Assembly (NCBI GenBank): GCA_028873965.1
Contig: JAPPMU010000059.1
Coordinates: forward strand, 216,355-280,354
Length of the DNA: 64,000 nucleotides
DNA from: Chloroflexota bacterium
GTDB lineage: Bacteria; Chloroflexota; Dehalococcoidia; Lucifugimonadales; UBA3495
Direction of reading: 5' to 3'
Below, in pieces: positions 51,606 to 60,369 of the stretch. The position numbers were made by a program, and so were the translations under genes. Numbering within the stretch: position 1 is the first letter of the stretch; each line of letters begins with the position of its first letter. The notes beneath the pieces are model-generated. The model saw only the letters and a program-made list of their open reading frames with translations, had not been told where the DNA came from and did not search any database.

Positions 51606-53144
51606 ATGAAGTACGACGTAATCATCATCGGGGCCGGCTCGGCCGGCTGCACCATGGCCGCGAGGCTCACTGAAGACCCCGACCGCTCGGTTCTCCTGCT
51701 CGAAGCCGGGCCGGACTACCCCGATTTTGAACTGTACCCCGACGATCTCAAGTACGGCTACGACCAGACCGCCTCCGCGGTGAACGCGCCGCACAACTGG
51801 ACCTTCTGGGCGCAGAACCCCGGTCAGGCCAACCCCATGCCCGTGCCCCGGGGCAAAGTCGTCGGCGGCTCTTCCGCCATCAACGGCCAGGTGCTGCTCC
51901 GTGGCGTGCCCGAGGACTATGACGCCTGGGCTGCCCTGGGCAACGACGAGTGGAAGTTCACCGACTGTCTGCCCTATTTCCGGAAGATGGAAACCGACGT
52001 CGACATCAGCGACGACTTCCACGGCAACACCGGCCCAATCCCGGTGCGACGCCACCGGCAGGAGGATTGGCTTCCGGCGCAGGTCGCCTTCTGGAATGCC
52101 TGCCGCGACGCCGGCCATCCTCACGACCCCGACATGAACCATCCGGATTCCGGCGGCGTCGGCCCGGTGCCCATGAACAACCCCAACGGCGTGCGCATGA
52201 GCACGTCCATCACCTACCTGCGCGAGGCCCGGCACCGTCTGAACCTGACCATCCGTCCCAACGTCACCTGTCGCCGCATCGTTTTCGAGGGCAAAAAGGC
52301 GGTGGGCGTCGAAGTGGAGAGCGGCGGCGAGGTGTTCGCCGTCGAAGCCAACGACATCATCCTCAGCTCCGGCGCCATCGCTTCGCCCCAGTTGTTGATG
52401 CTGTCCGGCGTGGGTCCGGCAGATCACCTGCGGGAGATGGGTATCCCCGTGGTGCACGAACTGCCGGGCGTCGGACAGAACCTGCGCGACCACCCCAACA
52501 TCCGCGTTCCGGTCAAGGTGAAGGACGACTTCCCGCTGGACCCATCGGCCCCGCGCACCCAGGTGTGCCTCCGCTACACGGCCACGGGCAGCCACCTGCG
52601 CAACGACATCCAGATCATGCAATCCTCCTTCTCGTCGCCCATCGCCGGCGACCCTCTGGAAGCCGAAGGCATTCGTTTCACCTGCATCCTGGAATTGGCA
52701 ATCGGCTCGGGTCAGTTGCGGTTGGCCAGCACCGACCCGCATGACCAGCCGGCGTTGAACTACAATTACTTCCAGGAAGAGTTCGACCTGTCGCGGATGC
52801 GCGAGGCCGTGCGCGTCTGCGTCAACCTGCTGGAAAGCGACCACTATAAAGACGTTGCTGACGAGTTGTTGGATCCCGTGCCTGCGGACCTGGAAAGCGA
52901 CGAGGCCCTGAACGACTGGCTGAGGCGCGTTGTGAGCACCTCTCAGCACATCTCAGGCACGTGCAAGATTGGCTCGGCCGACGATCCCATGGCCGTGGTC
53001 GACCAGCATTGCCGGGTGCATGGCCTGGAAAACCTCCACGTCGCCGACGCGTCGGTGATGCCCGATTGCATCCGCGCCAACACCAACTGCACCACGATCA
53101 TGATCGCCGAGCGGAAGTCCGACTGGTTCCGCGCCGGCGAGTAG
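51606..53144 (+). CDS. GMC-family FAD oxidoreductase, copy 2
   Basis: A 512-residue paralogue of the gene at 25358. FAD motif IIIGAGSAGCTMAAR, RGKVVGGSSAINGQ, GSGQLRLAS, and QHISGTCKIG with the catalytic His plus ANTNCTTIMIAER with the Asn. Both proteins share the unusual run LLEAGPDYPDFE and HPDSGGV, showing close relation. ATG has GGGAGG upstream. The selenoprotein-like gene starts 28 bp after its stop and is likely cotranscribed, so a link between them is possible. Substrate unknown. Confidence 0.93.
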   Translation: MKYDVIIIGAGSAGCTMAARLTEDPDRSVLLLEAGPDYPDFELYPDDLKYGYDQTASAVNAPHNWTFWAQNPGQANPMPVPRGKVVGGSSAINGQVLLRGVPEDYDAWAALGNDEWKFTDCLPYFRKMETDVDISDDFHGNTGPIPVRRHRQEDWLPAQVAFWNACRDAGHPHDPDMNHPDSGGVGPVPMNNPNGVRMSTSITYLREARHRLNLTIRPNVTCRRIVFEGKKAVGVEVESGGEVFAVEANDIILSSGAIASPQLLMLSGVGPADHLREMGIPVVHELPGVGQNLRDHPNIRVPVKVKDDFPLDPSAPRTQVCLRYTATGSHLRNDIQIMQSSFSSPIAGDPLEAEGIRFTCILELAIGSGQLRLASTDPHDQPALNYNYFQEEFDLSRMREAVRVCVNLLESDHYKDVADELLDPVPADLESDEALNDWLRRVVSTSQHISGTCKIGSADDPMAVVDQHCRVHGLENLHVADASVMPDCIRANTNCTTIMIAERKSDWFRAGE

Positions 53145-53172
53145 CCTCGATCCGATATTGGGAGAATTTCTG

Positions 53173-53952
53173 ATGACGACTACCACCCGAGAAGTGCACG
53201 TCTACACCAACCCTGGTTGATTCAGCTGCCGGACGCTGGAAGAATTTCTGGCGACCAACGGTGTTCAGTATGAACACCACGACCTGTTGACCGACGAGGC
53301 GGCCCGCGAGGACCTGAAATCCAGGGGCGTTCTTTCCGCTCCCGTCACCATCATTGACGGAACGGAAGTCATCATCGGGTACTACCCCAAGAAGCTGATC
53401 CCGGCGCTGGGTTTGGATGAAGCCCCCATTGACCTGTCTGGCCGCACCGCCTGGCTCGCCGACAAGTACCAGCGGATACTCCGGGCGGCCGCCCGAGCGA
53501 CCTGCGAACTGTCGGCCGAGCAGTTGGCCCAGACGGTGCAGTGGCGCCCGGAAATGCTGCGGGACACCCTCCTGCACATCGTGTCCTTCCCCGAGTTGGC
53601 TTACACCAGCCGCACCAGGGGATCCATGAACACCGACGACATGCGCGCGTGCAAGGAAAGCGTGGCCCATCTCACCACGCCGGACGAGATCGCTGCGTAC
53701 GCGGAGAAGGTGGCCGACGACATCGTCGACTTCCTGAACAGCGGCGACACCGAGGGCTTCGACCGGGTGGTGCCGGCGCACTACGGCGGCGAGGTCACCG
53801 TCCTGGAATTGCTCAACATCATCCTGAGCCACAGCACCCATCATCTCAAGCAGGTGTACTGGTTCATGGACGACCAGCTTGGCCAACCGCCGAAGGCTCC
53901 CGCCACCGCCGAGGACATGGATGGGATCTTCACACCGGCCCAGCTGATCTAG
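53173..53952 (+). CDS. Candidate selenoprotein: glutaredoxin-like UxxC domain fused to DinB domain
   Basis: The frame from ATG 53173 (GGAG 8 nt upstream) runs to 53952 with a single in-frame TGA at 53218-53220. If read as selenocysteine, the N-terminus is VHVYTNPG-U-FSCRTLEEFL: U16 and Cys19 replace the CxxC of a glutaredoxin/NrdH-like fold. The fold continues with the cis-Pro segment SAPVTIIDG near residue 55. A DinB-like helical domain follows (about 85-240), with His in LLHIVSF and HSTHHLKQ. A SECIS-like hairpin follows the TGA. It would act as a thiol/selenol redox enzyme. A stop mutation or sequencing error is the alternative. Ordinary gene calls start at a TTG at 53287 and lose the active site. 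Confidence 0.75.
53234..53253 (+). promoter_or_regulatory. Candidate bacterial SECIS hairpin
   Basis: CGCTGGAA pairs with TTCTGGCG (8 pairs, two of them G-U) around loop GAAT. The loop starts 21 nt after the TGA and its first base is G, as the known bacterial SECIS description asks (loop 16-37 nt away, G among the first two loop bases). Confidence 0.55.
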
Positions 53953-53971
53953 GGCTCCCCGGGAGGACGTC

Positions 53972-54937
53972 ATGGCCGAGCCGCTCATCACCTTCGACGA
54001 AACCCCGCAGACGCGGGTGCTTATCGCCGGCTGGCGGCGGCAATGGTCCGATGGCGGCAACATCTCCAGCGGCATGCCACGCTGGCTGATCGACAAGCTT
54101 TCGGCCCGGCGCATCGGACAGATGACCGAAGAGATCTCCAGGATGTGCTTCCCCTTCCAGATCGCGGGGACCCACGATCTGTATCGCCCACGGGCCGCTT
54201 TCGACGACGGCCTTCCCAGTCGACCCATGCAGTGGGACAACGGTTTTTGGGACGCCGGGGACGGCGTGGTCATATTCCTGGGGGTCGAACCCTGGTACAG
54301 GATCGACCTGTACGGAGACGCCTTTTTCGAGGCCGCGGCGGCGTTGGGCAACCCCAAAATCGCCGCCGTAGAAGGCTACAACGGCCCGGCGCCGCCCGAG
54401 CTGGAGCGCCGAGTGTCGTGCGTGTACAGCAAAGCGTCAATGGCGGAAGAGTTGCGCCAGCACGGCATGCTGTTCTCCAGCTATGGTTCCCAGCAGCGCC
54501 AGGGCCCCACCGTGGGCATGGCGTTGGTCAGCATCGCCCATTACCAGCATCCGGACGTGGAGATGGTGCGGGTCGGCGCCATGGCGCCCATGTTCCCCTT
54601 CAGCGGCAGCGGCGGGGGCCAGTTGGGTATCACCACCGACCACCGCGCTTTCTACGACATCATGCGCCGGCTGAGGGCTCTGTATTCGCTGGACATCGAT
54701 CTGTCCGACCTGGGGCCCCGGTATGAAGAAGAGGCGACGCGGCTCCTGGAATCACTGGACCGGGTAGCCCAACGCAACGACGAGGCGCGACGGTACATCG
54801 ACCGAGTACGGAACGACTACCAGTTCCAGCCCTTCGAGGAGCCCGTGGAACTCGACCCGAGCATCGAAGGCACTCTGGCCGACATCCTGGGGCAGTTCGA
54901 CCTGCCCGATGCTGAGGACGAAACGCCAGCGCGCTGA
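53972..54937 (+). CDS. PAC2-family protein (proteasome-assembly-chaperone-like)
   Basis: A 321-residue protein of the PAC2 family. RVLIAGWRRQWSDGGNISSGMPRW near the start fits the family's glycine-rich opening, and SGSGGGQLGITTD and YSKASMAEELRQHG occur later. The C-terminal 60 residues are acidic and helical. In actinobacteria such proteins accompany proteasome genes, but none is here and the role is unknown. ATG has GGGAGG 5 nt upstream, 20 bp after the selenoprotein-like gene, so it belongs to the same operon. Confidence 0.75.
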   Translation: MAEPLITFDETPQTRVLIAGWRRQWSDGGNISSGMPRWLIDKLSARRIGQMTEEISRMCFPFQIAGTHDLYRPRAAFDDGLPSRPMQWDNGFWDAGDGVVIFLGVEPWYRIDLYGDAFFEAAAALGNPKIAAVEGYNGPAPPELERRVSCVYSKASMAEELRQHGMLFSSYGSQQRQGPTVGMALVSIAHYQHPDVEMVRVGAMAPMFPFSGSGGGQLGITTDHRAFYDIMRRLRALYSLDIDLSDLGPRYEEEATRLLESLDRVAQRNDEARRYIDRVRNDYQFQPFEEPVELDPSIEGTLADILGQFDLPDAEDETPAR

Positions 54938-54966
54938 CCCAGCTCCCGAATACAGTGGAATCCGAA

Positions 54967-54991
54967 AGGGGCGGGTTTGAAACCCGCCCCT
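54967..54991. repeat. AGGGGCGGGTTT inverted repeat
   Basis: AGGGGCGGGTTT and AAACCCGCCCCT, perfect 12-bp arms around one base, 30 nt after the PAC2 gene and just before the convergent VOC gene. Related in position and outer bases to the GGGGCGAAT family. Confidence 0.65.
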
Positions 54992-55015
54992 CGCGATTAG
55001 GTATATTTCCCGTCT

Positions 55016-55465
55016 CTAGTCAATGACCAGCACGGTGTTCTCGCGGCCTTCGCGCCGCATCTCGGCCAGACCCTCTTCCGGGGTATCAAACTTGTCGTAG
55101 TAGAACTCGATACCGTTCCCGTCCGGGTCCTCAAAGTACACGCTTCCGGTCATGCCGTGGTCGGTGGTGCGGTCAACCTTGACGTCATGCTCCAACAGCG
55201 TGTGGTACAGATCGCGCAGAGAGTCGAAGTCTTCCACCTGCACGGCAAAGTGGTTGAGCCCGATGTGGCCCTTGCCCACTCCCGGCGAGTCCTCGGATGC
55301 CTGGAACAGGGCCAGGTCGTGGTGGATTTCGCCGCAGGTCAGGAAGGTGGCGGTGGGTCGCTGTACAGCGATCTCGAAGCCGAGAATTTCGGTGTAGAAC
55401 TTGGTGGACGCTGCTACGTCAGAGACGTTGATGACGAGATGTCCGACTTGCTTGGGCTTGACCAT
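55016..55465 (-). CDS. VOC-family (glyoxalase/dioxygenase) protein
   Basis: A 149-residue metalloenzyme-fold protein. The three usual metal ligands are visible: His in VGHLVINV, His in GLNHFAVQ and Glu in DGNGIEFYYD, with FYTEILGF between. This is the pattern of extradiol dioxygenases and glyoxalase-like proteins; the substrate is unknown. ATG at 55465 has AAGGAG 6 nt upstream; the open frame to 55558 has no site. Confidence 0.88.
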   Translation of the reverse strand: MVKPKQVGHLVINVSDVAASTKFYTEILGFEIAVQRPTATFLTCGEIHHDLALFQASEDSPGVGKGHIGLNHFAVQVEDFDSLRDLYHTLLEHDVKVDRTTDHGMTGSVYFEDPDGNGIEFYYDKFDTPEEGLAEMRREGRENTVLVID

Positions 55466-55561
55466 TTTGCACTCCTTTGATGGTTTGGATAGGGCGCCTG
55501 TTGCCGGCAAATATACGACAGTTGGCATCGGCGGGCAAGACGCGGCGGGTTTACGCAAAAT

Positions 55562-55876
55562 CTAATCGGCGGCGGTCACTTCCTCGGGGGTTAGGATGAC
55601 CTGCCCGGTATCCTGATCGTGGCGATGGATTAGCATCAGGTTCAGCCTGCCCTTAATCTCGCCGACTTCGCCGACCAAAGTCATAACGGTCTGTTCCAGA
55701 TTAGCGACACGCCCGGTTAGCTCATCGAGTCGTCGATTGATGCCCCTCACGTCGCCCTTCAGCTCACCGATGATGCCACCTTGCCGCCATAAGGCGACGA
55801 CTATTGCGACCTGCAACAAGGCGATGAAGCCGAGAAAAGCGTACAGGATGTAATCAGCTGTAGTAACCGTTTCCAA
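55562..55876 (-). CDS. Small membrane protein with coiled coil, unknown
   Basis: A 104-residue protein with one transmembrane helix (residues 8-30), then a coiled coil with heptads (LKGDVRGINRRLDELTGRV and following) and the tail MLIHRHDQDTGQ...AD. The best start is a TTG at 55876 with GAGG 7 nt upstream; the longer open frame to 55936 lacks a site. The coiled coil suggests self-assembly or tethering at the membrane. Its tail resembles the 65-residue protein at 7949-8146. Function unknown. Confidence 0.65.
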   Translation of the reverse strand: METVTTADYILYAFLGFIALLQVAIVVALWRQGGIIGELKGDVRGINRRLDELTGRVANLEQTVMTLVGEVGEIKGRLNLMLIHRHDQDTGQVILTPEEVTAAD

Positions 55877-55955
55877 TTGTGCACCTCGGCAAATGATGCC
55901 GGCAGTAGTATGGCATGACCGTGTTGGAATGGGCAACCGAGACTGATCGCTCCCG

Positions 55956-57191
55956 TCAGATCTCGTTCATCCGCCGCACCATGGGCCGATACATCCACCC
56001 GGCCAGCGAGATGACCAGGAGCACCACCGCCCCGCTGGTGATCGCGGCGGACCAGCCGTACAACTGCGCCAGCCAGGTCAACGGCCACGCGCCCAGGAAA
56101 TGGAACACCGGCGCCAGTTGCATCATCGCCATCATCCGGCCGCGCATATCCGGTGCTGTCGTCAGTTGCATCATCGAGCTGGACACCGGCCAGAAGCCCC
56201 CGATACTGGTCGATCCGACCAATGCAACCAGCATGCACGCGGCCCAGAACCACTGCGACCAGGCCATGGCAATCAGCCCGACGCAGCAGATCACGAGCTG
56301 CAAGTACATCAAGAGGCCCTTATTCTTGCTGTCGCCCCAACTGGCAACCACCATGGATCCCATGAATGCTCCGGCGCCCCGGAACACCATGAACACCCCG
56401 GTCTGGAACTGGTTCACGCGCAGGAATTCGGTGGTGAACGCGGGCACGACCTGCATGTAGGCCATGCCGAAAAAGCCGAAGGTAGCGGACAAGAAGATCA
56501 GCACCGCCGCCATGGGAGTGCGAATGGCGTGGGCAACACCACCCACGAAGTCGCTGATGGGGGACGAGTTCCGCCGGGTGATAGCGGTGGGCCGCGTCAC
56601 CATCATCAGGAACGCGACCCCCACCAGATAGCTGACGCCGTTGATCATGATGCCGGCCCAGGTGTCAATGTACTGGATGGCCCAGCCGCCGACCAGGGGG
56701 CCTGTCATGTTGCCGATCTGGCCGATGGACGTGTGCAGCGCCACCGCGTTCATCATGTCTTCGCGCGGTACCAGGTCGGCGGCCAGCGCGAACCGCGCCG
56801 GCATCTGCACCGCCATGAGGCCACCCAGGATGAACACGACGGCGTACACGTGCCACATCTGCGCCAGGCCGGTCAGCGCCAGAACCGCCAGGGCAAGCGT
56901 GATTACCGCATTGCCCAGTACGCAGGCGATCAGGAACAGCTTGCGGTCCACCCGGTCGGCCAGCACCCCACCGACGAAGGTGAAGAAAAAGTTGGACACC
57001 CCGAACAGGCTCACCGCCAAGCCCAGCGAGGTCTTCTCACCAGTGAGGTCCAGGATGAGGAATCCGATGCCGAGAAACTGGATCCCCTGCCCGAAGGACT
57101 GCACCCCGATATTCAGAAAGAACCACCGGAAGTCCCGGTGGCGGAGAGCAGAGAATGCGCGCAGCCATCCGGCCGCGGCGACAGAGGCCAT
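55956..57191 (-). CDS. MFS transporter (MFS_3/EntS-like)
   Basis: A 411-residue, 12-TM carrier. FRWFFLNIGVQSFGQGIQ opens it, and motif A is GGVLADRVDRKLF. The second half carries GAGAFMGSMVVASWGDSKNK. It resembles exporters of the MFS_3 family and the protein at 2380-3675. It starts 3 nt after the HAD stop, so the two are coupled. Substrate unknown. Confidence 0.87.
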   Translation of the reverse strand: MASVAAAGWLRAFSALRHRDFRWFFLNIGVQSFGQGIQFLGIGFLILDLTGEKTSLGLAVSLFGVSNFFFTFVGGVLADRVDRKLFLIACVLGNAVITLALAVLALTGLAQMWHVYAVVFILGGLMAVQMPARFALAADLVPREDMMNAVALHTSIGQIGNMTGPLVGGWAIQYIDTWAGIMINGVSYLVGVAFLMMVTRPTAITRRNSSPISDFVGGVAHAIRTPMAAVLIFLSATFGFFGMAYMQVVPAFTTEFLRVNQFQTGVFMVFRGAGAFMGSMVVASWGDSKNKGLLMYLQLVICCVGLIAMAWSQWFWAACMLVALVGSTSIGGFWPVSSSMMQLTTAPDMRGRMMAMMQLAPVFHFLGAWPLTWLAQLYGWSAAITSGAVVLLVISLAGWMYRPMVRRMNEI

Positions 57192-57194
57192 GGG

Positions 57195-57932
57195 TTACGA
57201 GGCGCTAGTCCCGAGCTTCGACGTTGAAATCAGCAGGTCCACCAACTCGTGGAAGTCCGCAACCTCGAAATCGGGCAGGTACGCCGACACCTCGTTGGGA
57301 AGCTTGTAACGGTTCACGTAACCCGCCCGGAATCCTGACGCCCGCGCGCCGGTGACGTCGAACGAATGCGAGGAGATCATCATGATCTCGCCCGGCGCCT
57401 TACCGAGAATTCGGGCCGCGGTCCGATACACCGCCGGGTGCGGCTTGAACGCGCCGGCCTTCTCCACGGAAATAACGTCATCAAATGGGATCCCGACATT
57501 GTTCGCTGCCATGCGTTCCAGGTAAGACTGCTCTCCGTTGGACAGCACGACCAGGCCAAACTTCCTGTTGTCAACCAGCTTTCGCAAACCCTGCACCGCG
57601 TCGTCAAAGGGCCGCAGATCCTCGTAAACGGCCATGAACCGGTTCACGTCTGCATCGTCGAACTCCACGCCGTGGAGGCGCAGGCAATAGACGAAGGACC
57701 GGCGGCAGGTTTCCAGGTAGCCGCTGTGTCCCAGCATGTAGAGATTGTCCTGGTACTGCTCAATGCGCTGGCGCCCGCGCCAATCGTCCCAGAACCTGTC
57801 CGCCGTGACTATCGAGCCGCGCTCGGCCAGGAATCTCCCGGCTGGCTCGGACAGACTTCCGCCCAGGTCGAGCACCGTGCCGAAGATATCGAAGACCAGC
57901 GTGTTGACCTGGGCGACGGGATTGTCGGTCAT
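57195..57932 (-). CDS. HAD-superfamily hydrolase, haloacid dehalogenase type II-like
   Basis: A 245-residue HAD enzyme. Motif I is FDIFGTVLDLGG with the catalytic Asp nucleophile, motif II VLSNGEQS, motif III the Lys in FKPHPAVYR, and motif IV SSHSFDVTGA. This fits L-2-haloacid dehalogenases, though the second acidic residue after motif I is missing as in that group. Substrate not proven; phosphatase activity is the alternative. ATG has GAGG 9 nt upstream. It is coupled to the MFS gene. Confidence 0.88.
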   Translation of the reverse strand: MTDNPVAQVNTLVFDIFGTVLDLGGSLSEPAGRFLAERGSIVTADRFWDDWRGRQRIEQYQDNLYMLGHSGYLETCRRSFVYCLRLHGVEFDDADVNRFMAVYEDLRPFDDAVQGLRKLVDNRKFGLVVLSNGEQSYLERMAANNVGIPFDDVISVEKAGAFKPHPAVYRTAARILGKAPGEIMMISSHSFDVTGARASGFRAGYVNRYKLPNEVSAYLPDFEVADFHELVDLLISTSKLGTSAS

Positions 57933-57952
57933 ATCGCAAGACCTCGATGCGT

Positions 57953-58192
57953 TCAGGCAGGCTTGATGTTGTCGATGTTGGTCTGGTCAATGTTGATCTG
58001 GCGCTTCACGCTGTCAAAGTAAACGATGAGCCAGGTCGCCGGACCAATCGTCCGCTTTTCACGCACTTCGCCAACATCGCCGGTCGTAATGCTGCGCACC
58101 GAAGAACCAACCGGAGAGGCCATTACCTCGCGGACTTCGAAATCGGCAGTGGCTTCGACTTTCGTGCCCTTTTCGTACAGGTCAAAACTCAT
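57953..58192 (-). CDS. Small hypothetical protein
   Basis: A 79-residue soluble protein. It has a beta-rich pattern with GDVGEVREKRTIGPATWLIVYF, suggesting an SH3-like small barrel, but I cannot name the family. ATG has GAGGAGG 7 nt upstream, a strong site. The HAD gene follows 20 bp downstream on the same strand. Confidence 0.6.
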   Translation of the reverse strand: MSFDLYEKGTKVEATADFEVREVMASPVGSSVRSITTGDVGEVREKRTIGPATWLIVYFDSVKRQINIDQTNIDNIKPA

Positions 58193-58329
58193 TTCTGTAC
58201 CTCCTCGGGGGAATCCCGGTGAGCTCGATTCGAGGCGTTAACTGGCCTCGCAGTGTACGGCCCGCAGTTTGCGGAGTCAACGAGAGGCCCGCTCATGAGC
58301 ACGGCCGATCCTGAAGCTTTCCGCCCTGC

Positions 58330-58358
58330 TAGACGACATAAGCGGCGCAGGGTATCAT
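58330..58358 (+). promoter_or_regulatory. Promoter of cupin gene
   Basis: TAGACG (58330-58335) and TATCAT (58353-58358), spacing 17 bp, about 48 bp before the cupin ATG. Confidence 0.45.
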
Positions 58359-58405
58359 TTTCGGGACATTCGACCCCGAACCCATTCTGGAGGTAAACGA
58401 GACCC

Positions 58406-58765
58406 ATGAAAATCGTAAAGATGTCGGCAGTAGAAAGGACCGAGGGAACCGCTCCCTTGTTTACCGGGCCCGTGGGCCGGCAGGCCATCCTGGACCCGGA
58501 CGACAGCAACAACTTCAACTTCGGCATCGTTCACTTCGGCGCCGGCGTCCGCAACAAGTTCCACACTCACAGCGGAGACCAGATCCTCATTGTCACCGAG
58601 GGCACCGGCATCGTGGCCACCCGTGACGAGGAAGTGACGGTTACGGAAGGCGACGTAGCGATCATCCCCGCCGGCGAGGACCACTGGCACGGCTCTCGCG
58701 AAACCGCCATGTCCCACATCACCATCACCGTGAAGGGCAGCCAGACGCAGCAGAACGAGGACTAA
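58406..58765 (+). CDS. Cupin-domain protein
   Basis: A 119-residue single-domain cupin. FHTHSGDQILIVTEGTG is cupin motif 1 with His/His/Gln-type metal ligands, and IPAGEDHWHG is motif 2 with its His. The small beta-barrel may bind a metal and a small organic molecule. ATG has GGAGG 12 nt upstream. A strong terminator follows, so it is monocistronic. Function unknown. Confidence 0.88.
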   Translation: MKIVKMSAVERTEGTAPLFTGPVGRQAILDPDDSNNFNFGIVHFGAGVRNKFHTHSGDQILIVTEGTGIVATRDEEVTVTEGDVAIIPAGEDHWHGSRETAMSHITITVKGSQTQQNED

Positions 58766-58794
58766 ACCAGGTCACCAACCTCTGCGATCAAGAA

Positions 58795-58826
58795 CAGGGG
58801 CGACCCGATGGGTCGCCCCTGATTTT
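58795..58826 (+). terminator. Terminator of cupin gene
   Basis: CAGGGGCGACCC and GGGTCGCCCCTG form a perfect 12-bp stem with loop GAT, followed by ATTTTTG. Core bases resemble the GGGGCGAAT repeat family. Confidence 0.85.
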
Positions 58827-58841
58827 TGCCATTCCACCGGA

Positions 58842-60338
58842 TCAGTGATGGCGGTGGCCGTGGCCCTCGTGGTCATGACCGTGCCCGTGATCGTCATGGT
58901 GGCCGTGGTCGTCATGATCCCCATGTCCATCGTGACCGCCGTGACCGTGATCGTCGTGGTGGTCTTCCACCGGCGCCAACTGGGGCAACCGCACCACCGC
59001 CAAAATTACCGCCGCCGCCAGATACAGAGCCGCCGTGTAGTAGAACAGGTACGTGTAGTCGATCCCGTACAGCCAGCCGGCAAGCAGCGGCGACGCTGCG
59101 CTGAGGATGAACCGGGAGGTGGACAGCAAGCCCAGCGTGGTTGCCGCCGTCCCTTCCCGCACAATGTCCATTGCCGCCGCGGTCAGGATCGGCTGGTCGC
59201 TGTACAGGAACATCCCCAATGCGGCCAGCAGGATGGTCATTACCGCCAGGTTGGTGCTGAACGGCACCATGATCAAGGTCACCACCGCCAGGAAGATCAT
59301 TCCCGGAATGAGCACCATCTTGCGGCCGAGCCGGTCGGATATGTAGCCCATCACCGGGCTGGCAAAGATGCCCACCAGGACCAGCAGCGCGATCAGCGAT
59401 CCACGGATGAAAACGCCCTCAAACACCCCGCCTTCCGGATCAACCGTCAACCCCAGGTGGTCGGCCAGGTAGAGGGGCAATACGGTGACAAAACCGATGT
59501 AGGCCATACCGCGCAGGCCCGCGACGATGGTGATTCCCCAGATGCGCGGGTTCCTGACCAGCAGCTTGGTCTCTTCGACCTGCGACCGCATGGTGAATGC
59601 GGGCGCCGACTCTGCGGCCGCCTGGGCACGCTGGCCGATGTCGCGGAACGCCCAGAAAACCAGGAACGCCAGGAAAATCGGCACCGCGGCGTATATGGTG
59701 ATGATCGACTGCCACGTCATGGTGACCAGCAGCAAACCCGTCAACGCCGGCCCGAGCACGTCGCCCACGTTGCCGCCCACGCCGTGGAACGACAGCACCG
59801 ATGCTCGCCGGTGGGCGAAGTGGGAGGACAACGCTGCCATGGCCGGCAAATGCCACACCGAAGCGGCGATTGCTACAATGGCCATGCCTATGATCAGCAG
59901 CGCGTAACCCACCGGGTTCAGAGCGCCGCCACCGGCGGCCGCCGCTTCTGCGGTCTGGCTGGTTACCAGCCACGCGCTCCCCGGCACCTGCCAGCCGGCC
60001 GCCGCCATCAACAGCCAGCCAACGCCGAACAGGGCCATACACACGGCCATCACCCAGCCCCAGTAACGCCGCAGGGCATCGGTGAGCACTCCGCCGGGCA
60101 GCGCCACCACGCCAGAGGCAATCTCCCGCGTGGTCTGGATGCTGGTCGCGGCGATGATGCTGCCCCCGAGCAGCAGGTCGCGGACCTCGGGCAGGACGAC
60201 GATGAAGCTCTGGGCAATCCAGTGGAACACGCCGTGACCGCTGGTCAGGCCCCCGATGATGAATGCCGCTCCCCTTCGGAAACCGGTCCGGCCTTCCGCT
60301 ACCGAAGGCACCGCGTGGTGGTGATGTGCGTGCGCCAT
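58842..60338 (-). CDS. MFS transporter with His-rich N- and C-termini (probable metal carrier)
   Basis: A 498-residue carrier with about 12 TM segments. The N-terminus is MAHAHHHHA, and the last 40 residues are almost only His, Asp and Gly (HDDHGHGGHDGHGDHDDHGH...). MFS motif A appears in the middle as YISDRLGRKM. Position at the end of a fur-znuACB operon and the His-rich tails argue for metal export or sensing of Zn/Ni/Co, perhaps balancing the importer. Transport of another compound is possible. ATG at 60338 has GGGAGG 5 nt upstream; the open frame to 60479 is low-complexity and overlaps the permease gene. Confidence 0.85.
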   Translation of the reverse strand: MAHAHHHHAVPSVAEGRTGFRRGAAFIIGGLTSGHGVFHWIAQSFIVVLPEVRDLLLGGSIIAATSIQTTREIASGVVALPGGVLTDALRRYWGWVMAVCMALFGVGWLLMAAAGWQVPGSAWLVTSQTAEAAAAGGGALNPVGYALLIIGMAIVAIAASVWHLPAMAALSSHFAHRRASVLSFHGVGGNVGDVLGPALTGLLLVTMTWQSIITIYAAVPIFLAFLVFWAFRDIGQRAQAAAESAPAFTMRSQVEETKLLVRNPRIWGITIVAGLRGMAYIGFVTVLPLYLADHLGLTVDPEGGVFEGVFIRGSLIALLVLVGIFASPVMGYISDRLGRKMVLIPGMIFLAVVTLIMVPFSTNLAVMTILLAALGMFLYSDQPILTAAAMDIVREGTAATTLGLLSTSRFILSAASPLLAGWLYGIDYTYLFYYTAALYLAAAVILAVVRLPQLAPVEDHHDDHGHGGHDGHGDHDDHGHHDDHGHGHDHEGHGHRHH

Positions 60339-60369
60339 ATCGACCTCCCGTGGCCGTTGAGTTTGGGGG

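Noticed and set aside
53218..53220. Genome-wide reassignment of TGA
   Set aside because: Many genes here end cleanly in TGA at expected lengths (argC/nth junction, korA, fumC, MFS copy 1), so TGA is a normal stop.
53287..53952. Taking the DinB gene as starting at the TTG at 53287 or treating the locus as a pseudogene
   Set aside because: There is no ribosome site at the TTG, the frame upstream encodes half a conserved thioredoxin fold, and the only interruption is a TGA at the catalytic Cys position.
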